A stretch of DNA of 57,510 bases from Pseudomonadota bacterium (GTDB lineage: Bacteria; Pseudomonadota; Alphaproteobacteria; Rhodobacterales; Rhodobacteraceae): assembly GCA_021813645.1 (NCBI GenBank), contig JAKAJW010000158.1, positions 1 through 57,510 of the forward strand, given 5' to 3'. Below the pieces are notes generated by a model. The model ran no database searches. It was not told the DNA's origin and saw only the letters and a list, made by a program, of their open reading frames with translations. A program made the position numbers and the translations under genes. Below, in pieces: positions 40,923 through 50,611 of the stretch. The stretch's first letter is position 1. The number at the start of each line of letters is the position of its first letter.

Positions 40923-42496
40923 CGATGGGCAAGGTCGTTTCGCCAGAGGAGGCCGCGCGCCGCATCCCCGACGGGGCGGTGATCACGGTCTCGTCTTCCT
41001 CCGCGCTCGGCTGCCCGGACCGCATGTTGCGGGCGATCGGCGAGCGGTTCGACCAAGAGGGGCATCCGCGCGATCTGACCGCGCTGCACCCGATCGCGGC
41101 GGGCGACATGTATGGCGTCAAGGGCGTCGACCACATCGCCAAGGACGGGCTGCTGGCGCGGATCCTGGCCGGCTCGTATCCTTCGGGCCCGTCGAGCCTG
41201 CCGATGCCGGAAATCTGGAAGATGGTCGTCGAGGACCGCGTTGCGGCCTATAACGTGCCCTCGGGCATCCTGTTCGACATGCACCGCGAGGCGGCGGCGC
41301 GGCGGCCCGGCGTGCTGACCAAGGTCGGGCTGGAGACCTTCGCCGACCCGATCCGGGAAGGCTGCGCGATGAACGCCCGCGGCGCCGCCCGGCCGATCGT
41401 TCGCCGGGTGGAGTTCGACGGCGAGACCTGGCTGCATTTCCCGAACATCCAGCCCGATGTCTGCATCCTGCGGGCCACCACCGCCGACGAGCGCGGCAAC
41501 CTGACCTACGAACACGAGGGCGCCTATCTCGGCGGGCTGGAGCAGGCCATCGCCACGCGCAACCACGGCGGCCTGGTCATCGCCCAGGTCAAGCGGGTCA
41601 CCGCCGCCGGATCGCTGCGGCCGCATGACGTGCGGGTGCCGGCGCATCTGGTCGATCTGATCGTGGTCGATCCCGATCAGAAGCAGACCTGCGAGACGCC
41701 CTACGATCCGGCGATCTCGGGTCAGGTCATGCGGCCCTGGTCGAGCTTCCATCTGGCTGAGCATGGGGTGGAGAAGGTCATCGCCCGCCGCGCGGCGCTG
41801 GAGCTGAAGGCGGGGATGACGGCCAATCTCGGCTTCGGCATCTCGGCCATCGTGCCGCGCATCCTGCTGGAGGAAGGCGCGCCGCAGGCGGTGACCTGGG
41901 CCATCGAGCAGGGCGCAGTGGGCGGCATGCCCTTGACCGGTTTCGCCTTCGGCTGCGCGTCGAACGCCGACGCCTATGTGCCCTCGCCGCAGCAGTTCAT
42001 CTACTTCCAGGGCGCCGGCTTCGACATGTCGTTCCTGTCGTTCCTCGAGGTCGACGTCGAAGGCAACGTGAATGTCTCGAAGCTCGGCAAGAAGCCCTAT
42101 CTGACGGCCGGCTGCGGCGGCTTCGTGGACATCACCGCCCATGCGCGGGAGATCGTCTTCTCCGGCTGGTTCGAGGCCGGGGCGGAGGTCGAGCTGGGCG
42201 AGGTCGGGCTGACGGTGAAGAAGCCCGGCAAATTCGCCAAATTCGTCGACAAGGTCGAGCATGTCACCTTCTCCGGCCGGCGCGCGCGCGCGCAGGGCCA
42301 GGTGATCCTCTACGTCACCGAGCGCTGCGTGGTGCGGCTGACCGAGACCGGCCTTGTCGCGACGGAGATCATGCCCGGGATCGTGCCGGAGCGGGACATC
42401 GTCGCCGCTTCGCAGGGCCGGGTGCAGATTGCGCCCGATGCCAAGGCGATGCCGCTGAGCCTGCTGAAGCGCGCGCCGATGGGGTGGCAGCCATGA
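40919..42496 (+). CDS. Acyl-CoA:carboxylate CoA-transferase, fused alpha-beta
   Basis: This 525-aa protein is a class I CoA transferase with both halves fused, as in acetate/propionate/acetoacetate CoA-transferases (about 520 aa). The N-terminal half begins GKVVSPEEAARRIPDGAVITVSSSSALGCP, the C-terminal half has LGFGISAIVPRILLEEG and the catalytic glutamate in WAIEQGAVGGMPLTG, followed by FIYFQGAGFDMSFLSFLEVD. It moves CoA from an acyl-CoA onto a free acid. In a sugar-oxidation operon the substrate may be the acid made by the aldehyde dehydrogenase two genes downstream, which is inference. Confidence 0.88.
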   Translation: MTMGKVVSPEEAARRIPDGAVITVSSSSALGCPDRMLRAIGERFDQEGHPRDLTALHPIAAGDMYGVKGVDHIAKDGLLARILAGSYPSGPSSLPMPEIWKMVVEDRVAAYNVPSGILFDMHREAAARRPGVLTKVGLETFADPIREGCAMNARGAARPIVRRVEFDGETWLHFPNIQPDVCILRATTADERGNLTYEHEGAYLGGLEQAIATRNHGGLVIAQVKRVTAAGSLRPHDVRVPAHLVDLIVVDPDQKQTCETPYDPAISGQVMRPWSSFHLAEHGVEKVIARRAALELKAGMTANLGFGISAIVPRILLEEGAPQAVTWAIEQGAVGGMPLTGFAFGCASNADAYVPSPQQFIYFQGAGFDMSFLSFLEVDVEGNVNVSKLGKKPYLTAGCGGFVDITAHAREIVFSGWFEAGAEVELGEVGLTVKKPGKFAKFVDKVEHVTFSGRRARAQGQVILYVTERCVVRLTETGLVATEIMPGIVPERDIVAASQGRVQIAPDAKAMPLSLLKRAPMGWQP

Positions 42497-43260
42497 GCCA
42501 GATCCGCATGCATCTGCGCGGGCCGGTGGCCGAGCTCAGGCTCGACAACCCGTCCAAGCTGAACGCCTTCACGGTCGAGATGCTGCGCCAGCTCGCCGAG
42601 TTCTGCGACACGCTCGACCGGCGCACGGATGTGCGGCTGGTGCTGGTGACAGCGGAGGGCGAGCGCGCCTTCTGCGCCGGCGCGGACATCACCGCCTGGG
42701 GCGGGCTGTCGCCGGCGGAATTCGCCCGCCACTGGGTGCGCGACGGCCACCGCATCTTCGACCGGCTGGCGCGCCTGTCGAAGCCGACCGTCGCGGCGAT
42801 CTCCGGCCATGCCTTCGGCGGCGGGCTGGAGCTGGCCGCGGCCTGCGACCTGCGGGTGATGGCGCCGAAGGCCACGCTGGCGCTGCCGGAAGCCGGGGTT
42901 GGGATCGTGCCCGGATGGTCGGGCACGCAGCGGCTGGCCCGGCTGATCCCGGAGCCGATGCTGAAGGAAATGGCGCTGTTCGGCCGCCGTCTGACGGCCG
43001 AGCGGGCGCTGGCCTGCGGCTTCGTGGCCGAAGTCGCGGAAGATGCCAGGGCCGCCGCCGAGGCCTTGGCCGAGCGTATCGTCGCCAGCTCGCCGCGCTC
43101 GATCGAGATCAGCAAGGCGATGATCCACGCCGCCGTCGGCGAGGATCGCGGCGCCTCGGTCGAGATGCTCGGCTCGGGCATGATTGCGGCGACGGAAGAC
43201 CGCGCCGAGGGCGTCACCGCGTTCCGCGAGAAGCGCAAACCAGAATTTCCAGGGACTTGA
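42493..43260 (+). CDS. Enoyl-CoA hydratase/isomerase family protein
   Basis: The ATG at 42493 overlaps the previous stop and gives 255 aa, typical for the crotonase family. Oxyanion-hole segments are intact: ERAFCAGADITAWGG and AISGHAFGGGLELAAACDLRV, followed by ALPEAGVGIVPGWSGTQRL with the glutamate in the position of the catalytic residue. The second catalytic acid region LFGRRLTAERALACGFVAEV is also normal. It acts on a CoA ester, probably the product of the CoA transferase in front. Confidence 0.9.
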   Translation: MSQIRMHLRGPVAELRLDNPSKLNAFTVEMLRQLAEFCDTLDRRTDVRLVLVTAEGERAFCAGADITAWGGLSPAEFARHWVRDGHRIFDRLARLSKPTVAAISGHAFGGGLELAAACDLRVMAPKATLALPEAGVGIVPGWSGTQRLARLIPEPMLKEMALFGRRLTAERALACGFVAEVAEDARAAAEALAERIVASSPRSIEISKAMIHAAVGEDRGASVEMLGSGMIAATEDRAEGVTAFREKRKPEFPGT

Positions 43261-43262
43261 GC

Positions 43263-44786
43263 ATGACCGAACTTACCCTCATCGCCGCCTTTGAAGCCGT
43301 GGATCATGGCGCCTTCGAAGGCCGCCACCTGATCGGCGGCGCCTGGCGGGGCAGCGAAGACGGGGCGACCTTCGACCGGCTCTCGCCCTCGCATGGCATT
43401 CTGGTGAGCCGTTCCGCGCAGGGCGGGGCGCAGGAGACCGAAGCGGCCATTCAGGCCGCCCGGGCCGCCTTCGACAGCGGCATCTGGAGCCAGGCGACCG
43501 GCAAGAGCCGCGCCGCTGTGCTGCTGAAGGTCGCCGAGTTGATCGAGCGGGACGCCGAGAAGATGGCCCGGCTGGAGACGCTGGAAACCGGCAAGCCGAT
43601 CACCCAGGCCCTGGGCGAGGTGTCCGGCGCGGCCGATCTGTGGCGCTACGCGGCGGCGCTGGCCCGGACGATGCATGGCGACAGCCACAACACGCTGGGG
43701 CCGGACATGCTGGGCGTGGTGCTGAAGGAGCCGATCGGCGTCGTCTCGATCATCACGCCGTGGAATTTCCCGTTCTGGATCCTTAGCCAGAAGCTGCCCT
43801 TCGCACTGGCCGCGGGCTGCACCTGTGTGGTCAAGCCGTCCGAACTCACCCCCTCGACCACGGTGATGCTGGGCGAGCTGCTGATCGAGGCCGGGCTGCC
43901 GGCCGGGGTGGTGAACATCGTGCTGGGCTACGGCAAGCCGGTGGGCGCGCTGATGGCGGAGCATCCGGCGGTGGACATGATCACCTTCACCGGCTCGACC
44001 GCCGTCGGCCGGTCGATCGCGGCGGCCGCCGCGGGCACGCTGAAGAAGGTGGCGCTGGAGCTGGGTGGCAAGAACCCGCAGGTGATCTTCCCGGACGCCA
44101 ACCTCGACGACGCGGCCGATGCGATCACCTTCGGCATCTACTTCAACGCCGGCGAATGCTGCAATTCGGGCAGCCGGATCATCGTCCACGAGGATGTCGC
44201 CGAGGCGATCGTCGAGCGGGTCGTCGCCCTCTCGCGCAAGGTGGCCTTCGGCGACCCGCTGCATCCCGAGACGCAGGTTGGCGCCATCGTTTCGAAGGCG
44301 CATCAGCAGAAGATCGACGGCTATGTGCGCGAGGCGGTCGCTGCCGGCGCCCAGGTTCGCCTCGGCGGGGCGGCGCTGCAGATCGAGGGGCTGCCGGGGG
44401 AGTTCTATCAGCCCACCGTCGTCTCCGGCGTGACCCCCGACATGGCGATCGCGCGCGAGGAGGTGTTCGGCCCGGTGCTTTCGGTGCTGACCTTCCGCAG
44501 CCTCGACGAGGCCGTGGCGCTGGCCAATGACGCCGCCTATGGCCTGTCGGCCGGGGTGTGGAGCGAGAACGTGCATACCTGTCTCGATTTCGCGCGCCGG
44601 GCGCAGGCCGGGACCGTCTGGACCAACACCTGGATGGACGGCTTCCCCGAACTGACCTTCGGCGGCATGAAGCAGAGCGGGCTCGGCCGCGAGATCGGGC
44701 CTTACGGATTGGAGGAGTTTCTCGAGGTGAAAACGGTCGCGATGCGGATCGGCCGCACGCGGGCGCCTTGGGTAAAGACCCGCTGA
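43263..44786 (+). CDS. NAD(P)-dependent aldehyde dehydrogenase
   Basis: The ATG at 43263, two bases after the hydratase stop, gives 507 aa. All ALDH landmarks are present: SIITPWNFPFWIL, VVKPSELTP, FTGSTAVGRSI, the general base glutamate in LELGGKNP, the nucleophile cysteine in NAGECCNSGSR and EEVFGPVLSVL. It oxidises an aldehyde to its acid. The sequence is of the betaine/hydroxy-aldehyde type; substrate unknown. It ends the dehydrogenase-CoA block, 49 bases before the ABC importer genes. Confidence 0.92.
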   Translation: MTELTLIAAFEAVDHGAFEGRHLIGGAWRGSEDGATFDRLSPSHGILVSRSAQGGAQETEAAIQAARAAFDSGIWSQATGKSRAAVLLKVAELIERDAEKMARLETLETGKPITQALGEVSGAADLWRYAAALARTMHGDSHNTLGPDMLGVVLKEPIGVVSIITPWNFPFWILSQKLPFALAAGCTCVVKPSELTPSTTVMLGELLIEAGLPAGVVNIVLGYGKPVGALMAEHPAVDMITFTGSTAVGRSIAAAAAGTLKKVALELGGKNPQVIFPDANLDDAADAITFGIYFNAGECCNSGSRIIVHEDVAEAIVERVVALSRKVAFGDPLHPETQVGAIVSKAHQQKIDGYVREAVAAGAQVRLGGAALQIEGLPGEFYQPTVVSGVTPDMAIAREEVFGPVLSVLTFRSLDEAVALANDAAYGLSAGVWSENVHTCLDFARRAQAGTVWTNTWMDGFPELTFGGMKQSGLGREIGPYGLEEFLEVKTVAMRIGRTRAPWVKTR

Positions 44787-44835
44787 CGGAGCGTCGGCGG
44801 CTGGACGGACTACGCAAACAAATGGGAGGAACTTG

Positions 44836-46089
44836 ATGCGTGGCTATCTTGGCAAGACTATGAAGGCGGTTGCCGTCCTCGCGCTCACCACCGGTGTGGC
44901 GCGCGCGGAGGGCAGCGTGGAAGTGCTGCACTGGTGGACGTCGGGCGGCGAGGCCGCGGCGCTCAACGTGCTGAAGCAGGACCTGCAGAAGGAAGGCATC
45001 TCCTGGAAGGACATGCCGGTCGCCGGCGGCGGCGGCGAGCAGGCGATGACGGTGCTGCGGGCGCGGGTGACCGCGGGCGACCCGCCGACGGCCGTGCAGA
45101 TGCTCGGCTATGACATCCTCGACTGGGCCAAGCAGGGCGTGCTGGCCAATCTCGACGCCGTGGCCAAGAAGGACAACTGGGACGCGGTCGTGCCCGACGC
45201 GATCAAGAAGTTCTCCAAGTATGACGGCCACTGGATCGCCGTTCCGGTCGATGTCCACTCGACCAACTGGGTCTGGGCCAACAAGCACGTGCTCGACAGC
45301 CTCGGCATCGCCCAGCCGAAGACCTGGGACGATTTCATCGCCGCCATGCAGAAGGTGAAGGACGCGGGCAAGATCGCGCTCGCCATGGGCGGCCAGCCCT
45401 GGCAGGAAGCCACGATGTTCGACGGCGTGGTGCTGTCGGTCGGCGGGCCCGAGTTCTACAAGAAGGCCTTCATCGACCTCGACCCGGCCGCGCTCGGCGG
45501 GCCGCAGATGGTCGAGGCCTTCAAGCGGATGGGCCAGCTGCGCAGCTTCGTCGACCCGAACTTCTCGGGCCGCGACTGGAACCTGGCCTCGGCCATGGTC
45601 ATCAAGGGCGACGCCGCCTTCCAGATGATGGGCGACTGGGCCAAGGGCGAGTTCCTGCGCGCGAACCAGAAGCCAGGCGTCGATTTCGAATGCTTCCGCA
45701 CCCCGGGCACCGAAGGCGACGTAACCTTCAACTCCGACCAGTTCGTGATGTTCAAGGTCGGCAAGGCGCAGCAGCCGGCGCAGGACGCGATGGCCGAGGC
45801 GGTGATGTCGCCGGCCTTCCAATCCTCGTTCAACGTGGTGAAGGGCTCGGTTCCGGCCCGGACCGACGTGCCGGACACCGCCTTCGACGCCTGCGGCAAG
45901 ATGGCCATGGCGCAGCTGAAGGCGGCCGACAAGAACGGCACGCTGCTGGGCTCGATGGCGCATGGCCATGCCAATCCGGCGGCGGTGAAGAACGCGATCT
46001 ACGACGTGGTGACCGCGAACTTCAACGGCCAGTACAGCGCCGAGCAGGCCGCCAAGGAACTGGTCAAGGCCGTGGCGCTGGCGCAGTAA
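44836..46089 (+). CDS. Sugar ABC transporter, periplasmic substrate-binding protein
   Basis: The ATG at 44836 lies behind GGGAGGA and gives 417 aa. The N-terminal MRGYLGKTMKAVAVLALTT with GVARA directly before EGS is a signal peptide. The mature protein is a family 1 sugar-binding protein: VEVLHWWTSGGEAAALNVL, then YDGHWIAVPVDVHSTNWVWANK, WQEATMFDGVVLSVGG and FQMMGDWAKGEF. These resemble ABC sugar receptors for glucose/mannose or oligosaccharides. It delivers the sugar to the permease pair downstream. A stable hairpin after the gene probably raises its expression over that of the membrane parts. Confidence 0.92.
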   Translation: MRGYLGKTMKAVAVLALTTGVARAEGSVEVLHWWTSGGEAAALNVLKQDLQKEGISWKDMPVAGGGGEQAMTVLRARVTAGDPPTAVQMLGYDILDWAKQGVLANLDAVAKKDNWDAVVPDAIKKFSKYDGHWIAVPVDVHSTNWVWANKHVLDSLGIAQPKTWDDFIAAMQKVKDAGKIALAMGGQPWQEATMFDGVVLSVGGPEFYKKAFIDLDPAALGGPQMVEAFKRMGQLRSFVDPNFSGRDWNLASAMVIKGDAAFQMMGDWAKGEFLRANQKPGVDFECFRTPGTEGDVTFNSDQFVMFKVGKAQQPAQDAMAEAVMSPAFQSSFNVVKGSVPARTDVPDTAFDACGKMAMAQLKAADKNGTLLGSMAHGHANPAAVKNAIYDVVTANFNGQYSAEQAAKELVKAVALAQ

Positions 46090-46098
46090 TCCAGCCAT

Positions 46099-46123
46099 GG
46101 GGGCCGGCCGCGCGCCGGCCCCC
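46099..46123 (+). terminator. Intercistronic hairpin after the binding-protein gene
   Basis: GGGGGCCGGC-CGCGC-GCCGGCCCCC, a perfect ten-base GC stem with five-base loop, nine bases after the stop codon and without a T-tract. Such hairpins between binding-protein and permease genes stabilise the upstream message or partly terminate transcription. Confidence 0.65.
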
Positions 46124-46152
46124 ACCCAACGCAGGTATCAAGGGAGGAAGCC

Positions 46153-47046
46153 GTGGCCCGCTCGACCGCGATCGACATGCGCACCCGGCTGCAGGAATGG
46201 ATCCCGAAGATCGTGCTGGCGCCCTCGGTCGCCACGACGCTGATCTTCGTCTATGGCTTCATCCTGTTCACCGTCTATCTCTCGTTCACGAACAGCAAGA
46301 TCCTGCCGACCTACGGTTGGGTGGGCTGGCACAACTACTGGCGGCTGTTCCAGCTGCCGATGTGGAGTGTGGCGCTTGAGAACCTGGCGATCTTCGCCTC
46401 GCTCTACATCGCGATCTGCATCGCGATCGGGCTGGGGCTGGCGATCTTCCTGGATCAGAAGATCCGGGGCGAGGGCATGCTGCGGCCGATCTTCCTCTAT
46501 CCGATGGCGCTCAGCTTCATCGTGACCGGCACCGCCTGGAAGTGGCTGCTCGACCCCGGCATCGGCATCGAGCACACGCTGCACCTTTGGGGCTGGACCA
46601 GCTTCCACTTCACCTGGATCAAGGACTCGAACTACGCGATCTATTGCGTGGTGCTGGCGGCGGTCTGGCAGACCTCGGGCTTCGTCATGGCAATGTTCCT
46701 GGCCGGGCTGCGCGGGATCGACAACGAGATCCTGAAGGCCGCGCAGATGGACGGCGCCTCGAACTGGAATCTCTACCGGCGGATCATCATTCCGCAGCTG
46801 CGGCCGGCGTTCCTGTCCGCCTTCGTGATCCTCGCTCACCTGGCGATCAAGTCCTACGATCTCGTCGTGGCGCTGACCGGCGGGGGCCCGGGCTGGGCGA
46901 CCCAGTTGCCCGCGACCTTCATGTATTCCTACACCTTCACCCGCAACGAGATGGGCGTCGGGGCCTCGTCTGCCGTGATCATGCTGATGATGATCGCCGC
47001 GATCATGATCCCCTACCTCTACGCCGAATTGAAGGAGCCGAAGTGA
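46153..47046 (+). CDS. Sugar ABC transporter permease 1
   Basis: The GTG at 46153, behind AGGGAGGAAG, gives 297 aa with six membrane segments. The family loop is seen in EILKAAQMDGASNWNLYRRIIIPQL (EAA motif, where the ATPase docks). SFTNSKILPTYGWVGWHNY near the start and VVALTGGGPGWATQLPATFMY near the end are typical for MalF-like sugar permeases. It forms the channel with the following gene, whose start overlaps its stop. Confidence 0.92.
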   Translation: MARSTAIDMRTRLQEWIPKIVLAPSVATTLIFVYGFILFTVYLSFTNSKILPTYGWVGWHNYWRLFQLPMWSVALENLAIFASLYIAICIAIGLGLAIFLDQKIRGEGMLRPIFLYPMALSFIVTGTAWKWLLDPGIGIEHTLHLWGWTSFHFTWIKDSNYAIYCVVLAAVWQTSGFVMAMFLAGLRGIDNEILKAAQMDGASNWNLYRRIIIPQLRPAFLSAFVILAHLAIKSYDLVVALTGGGPGWATQLPATFMYSYTFTRNEMGVGASSAVIMLMMIAAIMIPYLYAELKEPK

Positions 47047-47927
47047 TGTCCGCCGCGACCCCGGGAAATGCGGTCAGCACCGGCCGGTTCACCCGCGTGC
47101 TGATCTATGTGACGCTGCTGATCTTCGCGCTGTTCTATCTGCTGCCGCTCGCCGTGATGCTGCTCAACTCGGTCAAGCCGCTGAGCGAGATCACCGGCGG
47201 CAACATGATGGCGCTGCCGAAGGTCTGGACGATCAAGCCCTGGCTCGAGGCCTGGTCCACCGCCCAGATCGGCGTGCAGCCGACCGGCCTGCGGCCTTAT
47301 TTCATCAACTCGATCGAGATCGTGGTGCCGGCGGTGGTGATCTCGACGGTGCTGGGGGCGCTGAACGGCTATGTGCTGACCAAGTGGCGGTTTCGCGGCG
47401 CCCAGGTCCTGTTCGGGCTGATGCTGTTCTCCTGCTTCATCCCGTTCCAGATCGTGCTGATCCCGATGGCGCGGGTGCTGGGCCTGCTCGGCCTGGCCGG
47501 CACCGTGCCGGGGCTGATCCTGGTTCATGTCGTCTATGGGATCGGCTTCACCACGCTCTATTTCCGCAACTACTATGCGGCCTTCCCGACCGAGTTGGTG
47601 CGGGCTGCGCAGATCGATGGCGCGGGGTTCTTCCGCATCTTCTGGCGCATTCTGCTGCCGCTGTCGGGGCCGATCATCGTGGTCTCGGTGATCTGGCAAT
47701 TCACCAATATCTGGAACGACTTCCTGTTCGGCTCCTCGTTCGCGGGCCAGGCCAGCCAGCCGATTACGGTGGCCCTCAACAACCTGGTGCAGAGTTCCAC
47801 CGGGGTGAAGGCCTACAACGTCCATTTCGCGGGGGCGATCTACGCGGCGCTGCCCACACTCGTCGTCTACATCGTCTCGGGCCGGTTCTTCGTGCGCGGC
47901 CTGATGGCGGGATCGGTCAAGGGATAA
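47046..47927 (+). CDS. Sugar ABC transporter permease 2
   Basis: The ATG at 47046 overlaps the TGA of permease 1, giving 293 aa. It is a MalG-like permease: LYFRNYYAAFPTELVRAAQIDGAGFFRIFWRILLP holds the EAA loop, preceded by YFINSIEIVVPAVVISTVLGALNGYVLTKW. Its final AALPTLVVYIVSGRFFVRGLMAGSVKG is the usual G-x-x-x-G-x-x-K-G ending of the family. Partner of permease 1 in the membrane complex. Confidence 0.92.
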   Translation: MSAATPGNAVSTGRFTRVLIYVTLLIFALFYLLPLAVMLLNSVKPLSEITGGNMMALPKVWTIKPWLEAWSTAQIGVQPTGLRPYFINSIEIVVPAVVISTVLGALNGYVLTKWRFRGAQVLFGLMLFSCFIPFQIVLIPMARVLGLLGLAGTVPGLILVHVVYGIGFTTLYFRNYYAAFPTELVRAAQIDGAGFFRIFWRILLPLSGPIIVVSVIWQFTNIWNDFLFGSSFAGQASQPITVALNNLVQSSTGVKAYNVHFAGAIYAALPTLVVYIVSGRFFVRGLMAGSVKG

Positions 47928-47932
47928 TTGCC

Positions 47933-49045
47933 ATGGGCTTTCTGGATATCGCCAACGTCACCAAGTCCTATGGGAATGTCGAGGTCCTGCATAAGGTCGA
48001 TATCTCGGTCGCGGAGGGCGAGTTCCTCGTCCTCGTCGGCCCCTCGGGCTGCGGCAAGTCCACCTTGCTGAACATGATCGCCGGGCTCGAAGGCATCACC
48101 TCGGGCGAGATTGCGATCAAGGGCCGAGCGATGAACGGGGTGCATCCCTCGAAGCGCAACATCGCCATGGTGTTCCAGAGCTACGCGCTCTACCCCAATA
48201 TGACGGTGGGGCAGAACATCACCTTCGGGCTCGAGATGCACGGCACGCCGAAGCCGGAGCGCGAGGCGGCGATGAAGAAGGTCGCCGCCATGCTGCAGAT
48301 CGACAAGCTCTTGGACCGCAAGCCCGGCCAGCTGTCGGGCGGCCAGCGGCAGCGCGTCGCGATGGGGCGGGCGCTGGTGCGCAACCCCGACGTGTTCCTG
48401 TTCGACGAACCGCTGTCGAACCTCGACGCCAAGCTGCGTGTCGACATGCGCACCGAGATCAAGAAGCTGCACCAGTCGCTGAAGACGACGATTGTCTATG
48501 TCACCCACGACCAGATCGAGGCGATGACGCTCTCGACCCGGATCGCGGTGATGAACAAGGGCTATGTCCAGCAGCTCGGCACGCCCAAGGAGATCTACGA
48601 CACGCCGGCGAATATCTTCGTGGCGACCTTCATGGGCTCGCCGGCGATGAACATCGTTCCGGCGCGGGTGGTGATGCAGGACGGCGCCCCGCATGCCGAG
48701 GTGCGAGATGCCAGCGGCGGCGTGCAGCGCCTGCGGTTCAGCCAGCAGAACCTGGCGGGCTGGCAGGGGCGCGAGATCGCGTTGGGCATCCGTCCCGAGG
48801 CGATCACCGATCCGGAGGGGGCGGACCGCAAGTCGGGCAATATCCAGACCCTGACCAATCTGGTGGGCGTCACGGAGCCGGCCGGCTCCGATACCTTCGT
48901 CACCATGGCGCTGTCGGGCAAGGACGTGATCGGGCGCATGCGCGCCGATGCCGCCGTCGTGGCCGGCCAGACCTTCGAGTTCGCGGTGAACATGGAGAAG
49001 GCGGTGGCCTTCGATCCGGCGACGGAAGAACGCATCGCGCCATGA
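47933..49045 (+). CDS. Sugar ABC transporter ATPase, UgpC/MalK-like
   Basis: The ATG at 47933 gives 370 aa. ATPase motifs: Walker A GPSGCGKST, VFQSYALYPNMTV (Q-loop), LSGGQRQRVAMGRALVR, Walker B VFLFDEPLSNLDAKLR, switch histidine in YVTHDQIEAMTL. The C-terminal 130 residues form the OB-like regulatory domain of the MalK/UgpC family (FMGSPAMNIVPARV, LGIRPEAI). It powers the importer made with the two permeases. Its stop overlaps the start of the first GMC oxidoreductase gene, showing that uptake and oxidation are coexpressed. Confidence 0.93.
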   Translation: MGFLDIANVTKSYGNVEVLHKVDISVAEGEFLVLVGPSGCGKSTLLNMIAGLEGITSGEIAIKGRAMNGVHPSKRNIAMVFQSYALYPNMTVGQNITFGLEMHGTPKPEREAAMKKVAAMLQIDKLLDRKPGQLSGGQRQRVAMGRALVRNPDVFLFDEPLSNLDAKLRVDMRTEIKKLHQSLKTTIVYVTHDQIEAMTLSTRIAVMNKGYVQQLGTPKEIYDTPANIFVATFMGSPAMNIVPARVVMQDGAPHAEVRDASGGVQRLRFSQQNLAGWQGREIALGIRPEAITDPEGADRKSGNIQTLTNLVGVTEPAGSDTFVTMALSGKDVIGRMRADAAVVAGQTFEFAVNMEKAVAFDPATEERIAP

Positions 49046-50541
49046 CGGCCCCCGACATCGTCATCATCGGCTCGGGCATGGGGGGCGCGACGCTGGCCGC
49101 GGCGCTCGCCCCGACGGGCCGAGCCATTCTGATCGTCGAGCGTGGCGAGCGCCTGGCGAACACGCCGGAGGCGCGCGACGCCGGGGCGATCTTCGCGCGC
49201 GGACATTTCCGCCCGCGGGAGGAATGGCTCGATGGCGCGGGGCAGCCCTTCAACCCGGGCAATTACTACTACGTCGGCGGCAATTCGAAGTTCTACGGAG
49301 CCGTGCTGATCCGCTACCGCGCCGAGGATTTCCGCCCGCTGCGCCATATCGGCGGCACCACCCCGGGCTGGCCGATCTCCTACGCCGAGATGGAGCCGTT
49401 CTACAGCGCGGCGGAGGCGCTCTACCGCGTTCGCGGGTGCACGGGCGAGGATCCGACGGAGCCGCCGCGCTCGCAGTCCTATGCCTATCCGCCGGTTCCC
49501 GACGAGCCCGATATCGCCGATTTCCGCCGGCGGCTGGAAGCGGTGGGCCTGCATCCGGCCTCGCTGCCGCTCGGGGTGGACATTTCCCGCTGGCTCGCCT
49601 CGGGCCAGACCCCCTGGGATGCCTTTCCCGACACCTGCGGCGGCAAGATGGATGCCGAGACGGTCGGCCTGGCCGAGGCGCTGAAACATCCGAACGTGAC
49701 GCTGGCGAGCGGGACCAAGGCGGTTCGGCTCGAGGCCGGGCCGGACGGCCGGATCGCCGGGGTGGAGATCGAGACGGCGGGGCGGCGCGAGGTCGTGCGG
49801 GCGCCGTTGGTCGTGCTTTCGGCCGGGGCGGTGCAGTCGGCGGCGCTTCTTCTCGGCTCGGCCACCGCGGCATGGCCGAAGGGGCTGGCGAACGCGTCCG
49901 ACCAGGTCGGCCGCAATTTCATGAACCACAACTGCTCGGCAGTGCTGGCGCTGCATCCGTTGCGGCGCAACCGGTCGGTCTATGAAAAGACCCTTATGGT
50001 CAACGATTTCTACCTGAGCGGCGGGCCGAATGGCGAGCCGCTGGGCAATATCCAACTGCTTGGCAAGATCTCCGGGCCGATCCTCGCCGCGGTCTCCTCC
50101 CTGCCGCGTCCGCTGGCCGGCTGGATCGCCGGGCGGTCGATCGATCTCTATGCCATGTCCGAGGATCTGCCGAACCCGGAGAGCCGCGTCACCCTCGAGG
50201 GTGGGCGCATCCGGCTCGATTGGAAACGCTCGAACTGGGAGGCGCATCTTGCGCTTGTCGCCCGGCTGAAGGGCCTGTTGCGCAGGGCCGGCTACCCGGT
50301 CGTGCTGTCGCGGCCGTTCGACCGTCGCACCCCTTCGCATCAATGCGGCACGGCGCGGATGGGGGCGGATCCCGCCGCCAGCGTCGTGGACAGCTATTGC
50401 CGGAGCCACGACCACAGGAACCTCTTCGTGGTCGATGCCTCGGTGCTGCCCACGTCGGCCGCGGTCAATCCGGCCTTGACGGTGGCCGCGCTGGCGCTCC
50501 GCGCGGCGCAGCATATCCGCCAGACGGAGTTCGCGGCATGA
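49042..50541 (+). CDS. GMC family FAD oxidoreductase 1
   Basis: The 499-aa protein starts at an ATG overlapping the ATPase stop. The FAD-binding motif is IVIIGSGMGGATLAAAL, with ILIVERGE for the ribose and NYYYVGGNSKFYGAVLIR for the flavin region. The C-terminal catalytic part has the histidine in SHQCGTARMGADP and the asparagine in VNPALTVAALALRAA. GMC enzymes of this size oxidise alcohols or sugar hydroxyls and pass electrons to a quinone, cytochrome or oxygen. There is no signal peptide, so it works in the cytoplasm, perhaps on the imported sugar. Confidence 0.88.
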   Translation: MTAPDIVIIGSGMGGATLAAALAPTGRAILIVERGERLANTPEARDAGAIFARGHFRPREEWLDGAGQPFNPGNYYYVGGNSKFYGAVLIRYRAEDFRPLRHIGGTTPGWPISYAEMEPFYSAAEALYRVRGCTGEDPTEPPRSQSYAYPPVPDEPDIADFRRRLEAVGLHPASLPLGVDISRWLASGQTPWDAFPDTCGGKMDAETVGLAEALKHPNVTLASGTKAVRLEAGPDGRIAGVEIETAGRREVVRAPLVVLSAGAVQSAALLLGSATAAWPKGLANASDQVGRNFMNHNCSAVLALHPLRRNRSVYEKTLMVNDFYLSGGPNGEPLGNIQLLGKISGPILAAVSSLPRPLAGWIAGRSIDLYAMSEDLPNPESRVTLEGGRIRLDWKRSNWEAHLALVARLKGLLRRAGYPVVLSRPFDRRTPSHQCGTARMGADPAASVVDSYCRSHDHRNLFVVDASVLPTSAAVNPALTVAALALRAAQHIRQTEFAA

Positions 50542-50611
50542 CGGCGAGAGTCAACAACAGCAAGGCACGCGCTGCGAAGGCCGTCCGGGCTGCGCTAGGA
50601 TAGAGGAAGCG

